From the NCBI GenBank assembly GCA_017474485.1, contig JAFVHO010000197.1, positions 1-36,354 on the forward strand: 36,354 bases of DNA. The letters are read 5' to 3'. The notes under the pieces were generated by a model. It searched no databases. It saw only the letters and a list, made by a program, of their open reading frames with translations, and was not told where the DNA came from. Source of the stretch: Prevotella sp. (GTDB taxonomy: Bacteria; Bacteroidota; Bacteroidia; Bacteroidales; Bacteroidaceae). Positions within the stretch are counted from its first letter, which is position 1. The number at the start of each line of letters is the position of its first letter. Of this stretch, positions 1 through 8,449 are shown piece by piece. Position numbers and translations under genes: made by a program.

Positions 1-3000
1 CATGCCAGATGCGCACCTGGTCGGCGAAGGCCTGTATCTCGTTGCCCTTTCCCACGATGAGCCTTGAGCCCTCGATAGGCGGCACGTCGCGCTCGGCACT
101 GACAGCCGTGCGCTGTCCGTCCAGGTAGAACGAGGCTGCCTGTCCGCGCACCACGTTCAGTGCCACATGGTGCCATCTACGCAGGTCGGGGAAGTCCTCA
201 TGGCTGGCCACCACTATCGACTTCTTACCATAGTCAAGCACTATGCTCTGCACACTGTCGTAACGCAGGCGCAGTTTCGACTCATCGGCCAGCAGGTCGC
301 CGTCGACGGTAGGTGTGGCGGTCTCGAACACCACCTCGTCCTTGGCGCCGCTCTTGTTATACCACATCTCGATGGCATAGCTGTCGCCCTGTCCGGTGCC
401 GACACGTGTGATGTCGGCCTGGGCGCCTTCCGGCTTGTTGATGCGCAGCGAGTAGTTGCGGTTGTTGAGCGTCCACGAGTCATACACCGTGAAGTCGTGC
501 GTGTGGCGGGTGTCGGCGGCAACAGAGCCGTGGCCCTCGTCCATGGGCCAGTAGTTGGCCAGTCCGTAGATGTAGTTATCCTTGGCCTGATACTTGGTGG
601 CGGCGGCCTCGTGTACGTCGTGGCAGATGTTATAGAGGCTCAGCCCATGCATGTCGGCCCAGATATGGCCTAAGTAGAGGTGGTTGTCGGAAGCGTAGTT
701 CACTACCTGTTTGTTCTCTGCCGTCACGGGCTCGTTCTCAAACAGGTCGACGGTGGTGGTGCCATACTGTGCCAGGATGTCGAACGTCATCTTGGCGGCA
801 TTGTAGCTCAGGGCAAAGAACACCCACTCGTCCTTCGGCACGGTGTCTGTGCTGACAAACTGTGCCTTGGCAATGGTCACCTTCACGTGACCCGCGTCGT
901 CGATGCCCAGCGCGAAGTTGTCCGTGCCGGCGCCCTGGTGGAGGATGGTGCCCGGGTCGTGCCAGTTGAGCCAGAAGTCCATGGCGAAGTCGCCCTTCAG
1001 GAACACGGGGTTCACCGTCCTCGGCATATCGAAGAAGGGGATGATCTGGTAGGCCACGTCGTGGTTCACCTCGCTGTTGTTCAGCTTGGCGGTGACGATG
1101 ACGTTGTCGTCGCCCACATAGCCCGGCACGATGTCCTCGTTGAACTCGATGGCCAGCTGGTCGCCATAGCTCAGGATGCCGTTGGCAGGCGCGGGTGTGT
1201 AGAGGCTGCGGGGGCTGCTCATGTCCTTGATGACAGTGATGACGTCGCTGTACACGCTGACCAGCTCCGTGCCGTAGGGCGTGGTGGTGAAGGCACGGAA
1301 CTGGTAGTCGCCCTCAGGGAACGAGAGGTTGCTCTTCATCTTCGCGGCATATAGCAGGTCGCCCGACTCAGGCAGCAGGGCGTTGCTCACGGTGTCGCGG
1401 CCGATGGTGTCGGTGGGATTGACCCACCAGGTGAACAGGTCGGTCCACTGCGTGTTGCCCTGGAAGCGGTACTGCACGCCGACGTTCTTCAGGTTCTTGA
1501 ACTGGCGGTTGAAGTTGGTGAGCTTCATGTCCAGGATGCCGTCCTCGCGGTCGTTGTTGAGCACGGGCTCCTGGATGGCCAGGTCGATAGGCGACGACGA
1601 CGGCTTGAAGTGGGCGTTCAGCGTCACCTCGTCATAGATGTCCTCTGGCTCATACTGCGAACAGAAGCGCAACTTGATGCCCTCGTAGTCGAGCAGGCTC
1701 TGGTCGGTCTGGCGTATGGTGATTTGCTTGGTCACCGTCTCGCTCTGGGGCAGCAGGATGGAACGCCCGCTGATGGGCACGCCGTCCATGAGTATCTGCA
1801 GGCCGTTCTTGTTGGCACTTTCTACTACCACGACGTCGTAGCTGAAGTCGGTGCCCTGATGCACGCGGGCCATATTGGTGCAGTGCAGCGTCAGGTTAGC
1901 CTCCTGTCCGGCGGGTATGTCGGTCAAGGTGATGTTCTTCGACGGGGTGTTGCCGCCGCTGCTGATGCTCAGCATGGGCTGCTCCATCTGCTCGGTAGCG
2001 TTGCCAAGGGCGGTGCCCGGCTCGTAGTAGTGCGTCACCTCGGCACCCTCGTAGGGGTTGTAAGTCTGTCCGCCGTAGAGATAGAAGATGTCGCTGGCCG
2101 ACTTGTCGCTGCTCTTGAACACATTGATGGACAAGTCGGCATCCACGTTGCCGTCGTTGAGCACGTAGGTCCATTCGCTGAAGTTGTTCGTCTCAGTGGT
2201 GTTCTGGCTGGCCTCGCCGCCGCCGGCCTCGAAGTCTATATTCACGATCATGCCCGCTGCGATGGCTGCGCTCGCTTTAAAACCGAAATGCTCGCCTAGT
2301 AGCAGGCCCATGCGCCAGGTCTTCACGGTGTCGTTCACTTCGATGTGCTCGTTGCGCAGCGAGTAGGTGTAGCTGGATCCGCCGTCGATGGAGTAGTTTT
2401 CGAGGTTGCCTCCACGGATGGCCTCCACTTTCTGCTTCTCGTTCTTGGCCAGCACGCTCTTCCAGCTGTTGATCTGGTTCGTACACCACATCACGCTGTC
2501 CACCTCGCTCTCCTCCTGCTTCGGCGGACGGTACCAGTAGTAGGTGCCTTCTTTGCCGTAGTTGGGGTCTGTCTGGTCTATCCACGTCAGGTAGGCCGTC
2601 TTGCCGTCGCTGCCTGCATAGCCCTCGGCCTCGCCCTGCGAGCTCACGCGCTGCAGGTACGACCGCCGCATATCTTCCCATTTCGGTATCATCACGTTCT
2701 CTATCTCGTACTGGCTGTAGCGGAACGCCGTACTCACTTTCTGGTCGAGCGAGAGGGCTTCTTCCAGTGCCAGCGCGTATTTCTTGGTCGTCGGGTCTTG
2801 CTTGATGAGCAGCTGGCGGCAGGTGCCGACGAGGAAGTTGGTCGATGTGCCTACAAACACGTCGCCGTCAGGCCCGATATAGGGTGCTTCGTCGCTGGTG
2901 GAGATTTCCTCGAACGTGGTGGTCACGGTGCTCTCACCCGACGTGTAGTCTTCCTCCCACTCTACATGGGTGCCCCAGTCGAACTGGTTCTTTATCTCCT

Positions 3001-6000
3001 GCTCGGTAATGACCATAAATCCAACTCCAGTTGCGGATGTCAAACTTCCACCGCTGATGACGTTGTTTAAAATCTGGGTGTCACCATAGTCAAGCTTGGT
3101 GTTCATCTTGGAGGTGGTGGTGACTTTGCCTTTGGTGAGCGTCGTCTTCGACTTGGCACCTGGCGGGTCGCGCAGCACGAACTTCACCTCGTCGGGGCCT
3201 TTCGTCACGAAGTTGCTGCCTACGGGCAGCGCACCCAGCACGATGGCATCGACGCCGCCCACGTTGTGGGTACGGCCGTCTTTCTGCAGGCTGATGCCGA
3301 AGTGGCGCGTATAGGGGCTGCTGATGTTGGGCTTGCCCACTTTCCATCGCAGTATGCCCTCGCCGTTGTAGTCCATGTCGAGCTTGTTGGTTTTCAGCTC
3401 ATAGACGTCGCCGGCTTTGTATCCGCTGCTTTCGTCATCGACGGTGCATACCACCGACTGCTCGGCACTCATCTCGTTGGCGATGGTCAGCTGCTGACCG
3501 TCCAGGGGGATGATGTCGGCCACCTCGGTACTGGCATCGCGGTTGTAGTATGCCTCGTAGGCGAAGAAGTGGTATTCCACCGTCTCGTTCATGTTGTAGA
3601 CGGGATAGTCCAGCAGGTAGCTGACGTTATTGTCCTCTACCGTCCAGAGGTTGCGAACCTTCAGCGTTTCGCCGGTGGCTTGCGGTATGTCGATGTCCTT
3701 GATGCCATAAACGCCCTTGGCGTTGGGCTGGCCGTTGGCGTACTCCGTCACGTCAAGCTGCGGCTGTGCAAAGTGGGTGAACACCTTCTTCGCAACGTAG
3801 TGGTAGGGCACCTTCTCTTCGGCGCCGCTGCTGCCCACCTGCACCAGTGTGTCGGCCAGCTCATTCTGTGGGTTTGTCAGGTCCACCTCGGGCAGTGTGG
3901 TAAACTCAATGTCGCTGTTACTGGGTATCGCGACGCTCTTCACGATATACTTCAGCGGAGGCAACAGGGCCGAGAACTCACCAGTCAGTGAGTCGGTGCG
4001 TATGGTGATGTATTTGGCATCGGCCCCCGTGCCCGTCCATGAGCGGCTGTTGACGGCCGTAGTGTCGCTCTGCCAAACGCGTTGCGTGGTAGCCGACGTG
4101 AGGTGGTCGTCCTGACAGTTGAACATCAGTTTCTCGTTGTTCAGGCGCAGCATAATCGTAGCCATGCCGATGTTGTTCTTCGACTTGCCGAAGCCAACGG
4201 CCAGGGTGTCGTTGCGCTCTCCACCGCCCACACGGCCCACGAAGTTCACCAGCGTGGCATCGGAGAAGTCATGCGTAACGCTGCCGTTGAAGTCGTAGGT
4301 ATCTTTCAGGGGGAAGCGGCCGCCGTCGACCATCGTATGGCCGTCGAGCCTGGCCTCCACGTAGTGCTTGCCTATGGGCACTGACATGCTGTAATAGCCG
4401 GTCTCGTCGGTTCTGATCAGCTGTCCTTCGCGGCTCTGCACCATGCCGTCCACGTAGAACATGGCTCCCTCCACGGGGATGTTGGTGCCGGCATAATAGA
4501 TGTAGCCCTCCATGGGGAAGCAGGACACGTCCTCGAAGTCGATGTTGTTGGCCGTCAGGCTCGTCGGGCTGACGAACATCGAGCGCGTGCCGGGCGAGAA
4601 CTCGTGGATGCCCAGCTCGGGCACAATCTTGTAGTTGGTGCCGCCCTGCTGGAAGGGGATGCCCTTGATGATGTAGTCGCCCTCGCTGTCGGTCATGCCG
4701 TAGAGCGTCAACAGTCGGGGCACCTCCCTGCGCGGCACCGCGTTGGCGCCCACCTCAGGGTGGTTCAACTGGTAGATGCCGTCCTGACAGGCGATGTCGA
4801 AGGCATACTGCCGCACCTGCTCGCCCTCGTCGAGTGGCCAGTAGAGGCGCAGGCCGTCCTCCGTGCCGCCGAGAATGCGCGTGTAGTTGCTCTCCACGTC
4901 GGCGGACTTCAGGGCTCGGGTCCACAAGCGGATGTCGTCGACGAAGCCCTTGTAGGTGCCGGCCACGGCCTGGTTGCTGCCGCCGACGGCCAGCGTGTTG
5001 GTGCCGGCGGCGGGGATGGCTTTCCAATTGTTGTTGGCCACGGTGAGGCTGCCGGTGAGCAGCGAGTCGGTGCCCACGTAGAACGTCCACTGCTTCTGGC
5101 CGTCATAGACGGCGGTGACATGGGTGAAGTCGTAGTCGCTGAAGGTCAGCGCAGGATACTCCTTCACGGTGTAGTTGGCGGGGTTACCGCCCGACAGGTC
5201 GGCGGCGAAGAGGCAATAGCCTGTCCCCACACGCTTCACGCCCAACTGCAGGGCGCCGTTCAGCGTGACGAGGCTCATCTGGCTGCTGCCGTCGCCGGCG
5301 GGCTTGGCCCACAGCTGCAGGGTCAGGGGCTGCTTGCCGTTGAGCAGACCAGCGTAGGTGGCGGGGTCGCCCTGCCACAGCAGGCCCGTGCCTTCGTCCT
5401 CGATGTAGCGCGAGAAGTACTGCGCCCGGTCGCCCTCCTGCTCGGCTGTCGCCCTTACCAGGCTCACCCGCACGCCCTGCACCGCCGTGCCGGAGCCGAA
5501 GGCGATGTGGCCGGTGATGGTGCCGCGGGCCTGGGCGAAGCCGGGCTTGACGATCATGTCGCTCTGCTTCAGCTGCTCATCGCACAGGGCACCGAAGGCC
5601 TGCACCGCATATTCATAGTAGGTGCCGGCCTGGGGGCGGTCGTCGGTATATTCGTATTCGTTGAAGGTGCCATGTGTGGAGCTGCTGAGCGTCACCCAGT
5701 CGGTCTCGCCCACGATGCGCCGTAAGACGCGGTAGTAGATGTCGTGCTCCGTGTCGGGACTCTCCACCTTCCACCGCACCACCACCTTCTGCTCCTCGGT
5801 GCCTGTGGTGACCTGCACATCGCTGATGTAGGTGCTGGAGGGCAGGCTGGCGCCGAGAATGTCGGAGCATACCTGGCGGTTGTTGATCATGGCGCTCACG
5901 CGGTACTCCTTAGGGTCGCAGGCCGAGCCGGCGAGCCGCACCTCGGCGGTGTGCTTGTTGGGGTCCAGGCTGAGCTGCTGCTCCTCGGTCCAGGAGTTGC

Positions 6001-7537
6001 TGCTGCCCGCACTGCGGCTCTCCACGCTCCACTTCAGCCCGCTCAGGGGGATGTTGTACTCCCACGTCAGGTGTATCTTCTCCGTCTCGCTCTTGTCGTG
6101 CGACAGCTTCACCGGTGCGCTGAACGTGGTCTGCAGCTCGACTTGTTCCCACAGGTCGTAGGTGCTGTGGCTGGCCGACTGGCCGGGCAGGCTGGCCAGT
6201 CGGTCCTTGTAGCCGCTCTTCAGGATGTCGGGCAGGAAGATGACGCGGTAGGTGTATTTCTTGTCGTAGTCTATTTTGTCGTCGACCACCTGCAGGCTGG
6301 TGGATTTGCCGCTGATGTCCTTGACCACTTCATAGTTGGCCACGCCCTGCGTCGTCTCGTAGCGCACCACATACCACTGTCCGTCGGTGAGGCATTCCAC
6401 GCTCTGCGCTCTGCTGCCGTCGTAGCCCGCCGCCTTTTCCTGACGGCTCCAGTGGATGGTGGCTTTCATGTTCCACTGGTCGTAGTCCACCCACACCTTC
6501 ATGGGGCGGGTGTAGGGCTTCACCAGGACGCTCCCGGCTTCCGGCTGGTCGTAGGTGACGGCATTGGTACCGTTGGGCTTCACCTGTATGTGGCCCTGGG
6601 TCTTCACATAGACGGGCACGGTGTAGGCACCGCCGTCCGCGGGCCAGTAGCTGAACGACATGTCCATCTTGCCGTTCGTCTCGTTGGCGTAGCTCACCGT
6701 GCCGGTCTTCGTGCCGTAGTTGGCCGAGCCGGTCTTGTTGCCGTCCTTGTTGTAATACGCGTTAAGGCTATAGTACTCGTTGTCCCATAGTTTGTTGTTC
6801 CGCTTGTCGGGCATGCCGGCGGCCTTGAAGGCCAGCTTGCCGTCAGTGCCCCAGCCAACGGTGGGCTTGGGCAGCGGCTTGTCAACGGCGATGGTGGAGA
6901 AATCGAGTGCTTTCTCGTACTGCACCCAACCATTACATTCAAAATTTTGGTAATATTGCATGGTGTAATATACCACAATGCGCTTCACACCTGCATTGAC
7001 AGCTTTTGCAGTTGGCGCGTATTGTAATTTCATCAGGCAACTATTGTCTAAACTTCTATCAGAATACAACTGTTCAGAGAGATTTACCTGTCCAAAACTC
7101 GTGTTCGTATTCGATGTGGTAATCTCCAAGGATTCTTTTTTCTTCTTCCACGTGGCTATCTCATGTTTCACATCATCTGCCGTTACAACATATATTTTTC
7201 CATCATACTCATGCCACCAGATATCAGAGCCAGTATCTACCCTATGCTTAAAATTCACCCTGATTTCAAATTCCCAATTGAACTGGTCATCGTCGAGGCT
7301 GAAGTGCTTGGTAGTCTTTAGGTATTTATAATAATTGGCTATATTATAATAAAACCCCCAGCTTTCGGTTTCGCCCTTACACGTGAAAGATCCGCCTCCT
7401 TCGTCGTTGGCCGTCTCATTCCAGCTATACTTAGTATTGGCCCACGCCGGACTTCCCCCTCCCACGAGGAGCATGAGCATGAGCAATAGCACTTGCAGCC
7501 CGAAGCCTCCGTGCCTGTTCTTAGTTTTTTTTCTCAT
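1..7537 (-). CDS. Giant exported LamG/FN3 multidomain protein (3' end outside window)
   Basis: One uninterrupted frame runs from the ATG at 7535-7537 to the window edge, giving 2512 residues with no stop. I checked the frame at both ends and at several internal points. Residues 1-33 form a signal peptide: a KK/R-rich start, a Leu/Met-rich core, and a cleavage site after AWA. By eye there are FN3-like segments near residues 470-560 and 570-650. Carboxypeptidase-regulatory-like beta modules lie near 667-699 and 1008-1072. Three LamG/concanavalin-like modules lie near 700-905, 2165-2335 and 2350 to the edge, each with the typical 'WhahsDDIRLWxRAL' or 'YWPLDEG' endings. Such architecture fits a cell-surface adhesin or glycan-binding protein; its ligand is unknown. 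Any C-terminal sorting domain would lie beyond base 1. The gene is strongly GC-rich except for an AT-rich block at about 6930-7430. Confidence 0.85.
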   Translation of the reverse strand, partial: MRKKTKNRHGGFGLQVLLLMLMLLVGGGSPAWANTKYSWNETANDEGGGSFTCKGETESWGFYYNIANYYKYLKTTKHFSLDDDQFNWEFEIRVNFKHRVDTGSDIWWHEYDGKIYVVTADDVKHEIATWKKKKESLEITTSNTNTSFGQVNLSEQLYSDRSLDNSCLMKLQYAPTAKAVNAGVKRIVVYYTMQYYQNFECNGWVQYEKALDFSTIAVDKPLPKPTVGWGTDGKLAFKAAGMPDKRNNKLWDNEYYSLNAYYNKDGNKTGSANYGTKTGTVSYANETNGKMDMSFSYWPADGGAYTVPVYVKTQGHIQVKPNGTNAVTYDQPEAGSVLVKPYTRPMKVWVDYDQWNMKATIHWSRQEKAAGYDGSRAQSVECLTDGQWYVVRYETTQGVANYEVVKDISGKSTSLQVVDDKIDYDKKYTYRVIFLPDILKSGYKDRLASLPGQSASHSTYDLWEQVELQTTFSAPVKLSHDKSETEKIHLTWEYNIPLSGLKWSVESRSAGSSNSWTEEQQLSLDPNKHTAEVRLAGSACDPKEYRVSAMINNRQVCSDILGASLPSSTYISDVQVTTGTEEQKVVVRWKVESPDTEHDIYYRVLRRIVGETDWVTLSSSTHGTFNEYEYTDDRPQAGTYYEYAVQAFGALCDEQLKQSDMIVKPGFAQARGTITGHIAFGSGTAVQGVRVSLVRATAEQEGDRAQYFSRYIEDEGTGLLWQGDPATYAGLLNGKQPLTLQLWAKPAGDGSSQMSLVTLNGALQLGVKRVGTGYCLFAADLSGGNPANYTVKEYPALTFSDYDFTHVTAVYDGQKQWTFYVGTDSLLTGSLTVANNNWKAIPAAGTNTLAVGGSNQAVAGTYKGFVDDIRLWTRALKSADVESNYTRILGGTEDGLRLYWPLDEGEQVRQYAFDIACQDGIYQLNHPEVGANAVPRREVPRLLTLYGMTDSEGDYIIKGIPFQQGGTNYKIVPELGIHEFSPGTRSMFVSPTSLTANNIDFEDVSCFPMEGYIYYAGTNIPVEGAMFYVDGMVQSREGQLIRTDETGYYSMSVPIGKHYVEARLDGHTMVDGGRFPLKDTYDFNGSVTHDFSDATLVNFVGRVGGGERNDTLAVGFGKSKNNIGMATIMLRLNNEKLMFNCQDDHLTSATTQRVWQSDTTAVNSRSWTGTGADAKYITIRTDSLTGEFSALLPPLKYIVKSVAIPSNSDIEFTTLPEVDLTNPQNELADTLVQVGSSGAEEKVPYHYVAKKVFTHFAQPQLDVTEYANGQPNAKGVYGIKDIDIPQATGETLKVRNLWTVEDNNVSYLLDYPVYNMNETVEYHFFAYEAYYNRDASTEVADIIPLDGQQLTIANEMSAEQSVVCTVDDESSGYKAGDVYELKTNKLDMDYNGEGILRWKVGKPNISSPYTRHFGISLQKDGRTHNVGGVDAIVLGALPVGSNFVTKGPDEVKFVLRDPPGAKSKTTLTKGKVTTTSKMNTKLDYGDTQILNNVISGGSLTSATGVGFMVITEQEIKNQFDWGTHVEWEEDYTSGESTVTTTFEEISTSDEAPYIGPDGDVFVGTSTNFLVGTCRQLLIKQDPTTKKYALALEEALSLDQKVSTAFRYSQYEIENVMIPKWEDMRRSYLQRVSSQGEAEGYAGSDGKTAYLTWIDQTDPNYGKEGTYYWYRPPKQEESEVDSVMWCTNQINSWKSVLAKNEKQKVEAIRGGNLENYSIDGGSSYTYSLRNEHIEVNDTVKTWRMGLLLGEHFGFKASAAIAAGMIVNIDFEAGGGEASQNTTETNNFSEWTYVLNDGNVDADLSINVFKSSDKSASDIFYLYGGQTYNPYEGAEVTHYYEPGTALGNATEQMEQPMLSISSGGNTPSKNITLTDIPAGQEANLTLHCTNMARVHQGTDFSYDVVVVESANKNGLQILMDGVPISGRSILLPQSETVTKQITIRQTDQSLLDYEGIKLRFCSQYEPEDIYDEVTLNAHFKPSSSPIDLAIQEPVLNNDREDGILDMKLTNFNRQFKNLKNVGVQYRFQGNTQWTDLFTWWVNPTDTIGRDTVSNALLPESGDLLYAAKMKSNLSFPEGDYQFRAFTTTPYGTELVSVYSDVITVIKDMSSPRSLYTPAPANGILSYGDQLAIEFNEDIVPGYVGDDNVIVTAKLNNSEVNHDVAYQIIPFFDMPRTVNPVFLKGDFAMDFWLNWHDPGTILHQGAGTDNFALGIDDAGHVKVTIAKAQFVSTDTVPKDEWVFFALSYNAAKMTFDILAQYGTTTVDLFENEPVTAENKQVVNYASDNHLYLGHIWADMHGLSLYNICHDVHEAAATKYQAKDNYIYGLANYWPMDEGHGSVAADTRHTHDFTVYDSWTLNNRNYSLRINKPEGAQADITRVGTGQGDSYAIEMWYNKSGAKDEVVFETATPTVDGDLLADESKLRLRYDSVQSIVLDYGKKSIVVASHEDFPDLRRWHHVALNVVRGQAASFYLDGQRTAVSAERDVPPIEGSRLIVGKGNEIQAFADQVRIWH

Positions 7538-7666
7538 ATTTATTGTCGTTTAGTTTATTATTATTATTGTTATTATTATCATTATCAGCAGTGGATGGTC
7601 ACAGTACTGGTGTTTCTGCGATTAGTAGTGCCATAATAAATACGTATTTAAGTTAAAGATTCAGTG

Positions 7667-7674
7667 CAAAGGTA
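7667..7674 (-). promoter_or_regulatory. Bacteroidetes -7 element (TACCTTTG) for the giant LamG gene
   Basis: The minus strand reads TACCTTTG here, matching the TAnnTTTG consensus. It lies 130 bases upstream of the ATG at 7537. No well-spaced -33 TTTG is evident; a TTG lies closer than usual, behind a T-tract. The leader contains ATT/AAT triplet runs at about 7557-7586 and no Shine-Dalgarno. Confidence 0.5.
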
Positions 7675-7699
7675 CGAAAAAAAATCCAATTATTCTCCC

Positions 7700-7972
7700 A
7701 TTTGGAAGAAAATCTTATTGGAAAGGACGCATTTTGAGGTCTTTTGAGGTACTTATGCCTCATCAGTCTGTCATAATGCCCCTATCTACACGTTTATGAA
7801 AGTTCTTGCCGTGCAAGCGACCTAAGGTCGAGCGAAATACGTTAAATCTGCCCTCACAAGCCAAGGTAGAAAACACACAGGACCACTTTTCTACCGTTTA
7901 AGATTTAAATTGATGATTATCAACGTTTAAAACATTCGAAGTTTAAAATTTATGATTTGATAATTGAGAGTG
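7700..7972. other. Structured non-coding spacer
   Basis: No credible gene is visible between the LamG promoter and the smalltalk ATG. The stretch holds a repeated TTTTGAGGT (7733-7751), a small CGACC/GGTCG hairpin (7818-7830), and a longer hairpin with 9-bp arms, GGTAGAAAA at 7865-7873 and TTTTCTACC at 7887-7895, with a 13-nt loop. An AT-rich stretch follows up to 7972. In this family of cassettes an HU-type DNA-binding gene often precedes smalltalk, but I see none here. Confidence 0.4.
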
Positions 7973-8074
7973 ATGAAGAGAGAAACGTGGAGACAGCTGA
8001 TTCAGATCATCGTAACGATTTTGACAGCCATTAGTTCAACAGTATTGGTACAGTCATGCGGACTATTACATTAA
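7973..8074 (+). CDS. Smalltalk protein (33 aa)
   Basis: The short frame encodes MKRETWRQLIQIIVTILTAI followed by SSTVLVQSCGLLH. It has a charged start, one hydrophobic stretch (about residues 9-26), and a terminal V-Q-S-C-G motif. That is the pattern of the tiny Bacteroidetes 'smalltalk' family, usually encoded directly upstream of an N-acetylmuramoyl-L-alanine amidase. It overlaps the amidase frame by 19 bases, so the two are probably translationally coupled. The family has no established function; the C near the end of the hydrophobic stretch could be a lipobox-like cysteine. The assignment rests on recognition of the sequence pattern and on context. Confidence 0.75.
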   Translation: MKRETWRQLIQIIVTILTAISSTVLVQSCGLLH

Positions 8075-8391
8075 TTGTCATTCATTGTTCGGCAGTACGG
8101 CCCGACCAGACATCATCCGCCGCTCAGATAGATTCGTGGCACCGCCAGCGAGGTTGGAAACTCGGTATCGGCTACCACTACGTCGTCCGTCGTAACGGAG
8201 AGATTGAGCCCGGCAGACCTGAATGGATGGTTGGCGCCCACGACCTGAACCCCCACAAGGCTGCGATTAAGCGAGAGCAAAACCAAACTTGTTTGGATTT
8301 TGCCGAACGTGAGCAGGCTCGACCGAATGTCAAGGACTGTCCGTGCATCATTAATGTAGCTCAGGAATATGCTGACCTGCAGCCGAAGTAA
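8056..8391 (+). pseudogene. N-acetylmuramoyl-L-alanine amidase (Amidase_2), internally deleted
   Basis: The 111-residue frame begins with a clear T7-lysozyme-like amidase start: IHCSA carries the first zinc histidine, then SWHRQRGWKLGIGYHYVVRRNGEIE and GAH follow. It ends with a typical tail, KDCPC then EYADLQPK, which carries the zinc cysteine. Family members are usually about 140-150 residues. The segment expected between GAH and the tail, with the conserved HNxxSIGICYEGG and GHRD blocks, is missing. DLNPHKA may be what is left of GHRDLNP. The remaining frame is open, so this is an in-frame internal deletion and the product is probably inactive as a peptidoglycan amidase. It is coupled to the smalltalk gene by overlap. 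A divergent functional short form cannot be excluded. Confidence 0.65.
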
Positions 8392-8395
8392 AAAA

Positions 8396-8422
8396 GGGGG
8401 CGTGTCATTTTGACACGCCCCC
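8396..8422. terminator. Perfect 12-bp hairpin terminator, convergent genes
   Basis: GGGGGCGTGTCA (8396-8407) pairs perfectly with TGACACGCCCCC (8411-8422) around a TTT loop. On the minus strand the stem is followed by TTTTT (8395-8391), a textbook intrinsic terminator for the lipoprotein gene ending at 8450. On the plus strand a weaker TTTT follows, so it may serve the amidase transcript too. Confidence 0.9.
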
Positions 8423-8449
8423 CAAAAGGTTTTGCTATTCAATTAATTA

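Noticed and set aside
241..6978. Many long frames on both strands within the giant gene (for example plus-strand 4604-5725 and 5744-6790)
   Set aside because: They are shadows: GC-rich codons of the minus-strand LamG gene leave other frames open. Their translations are Val/Gly/Arg-rich without domains, while the minus frame is continuous and domain-rich.
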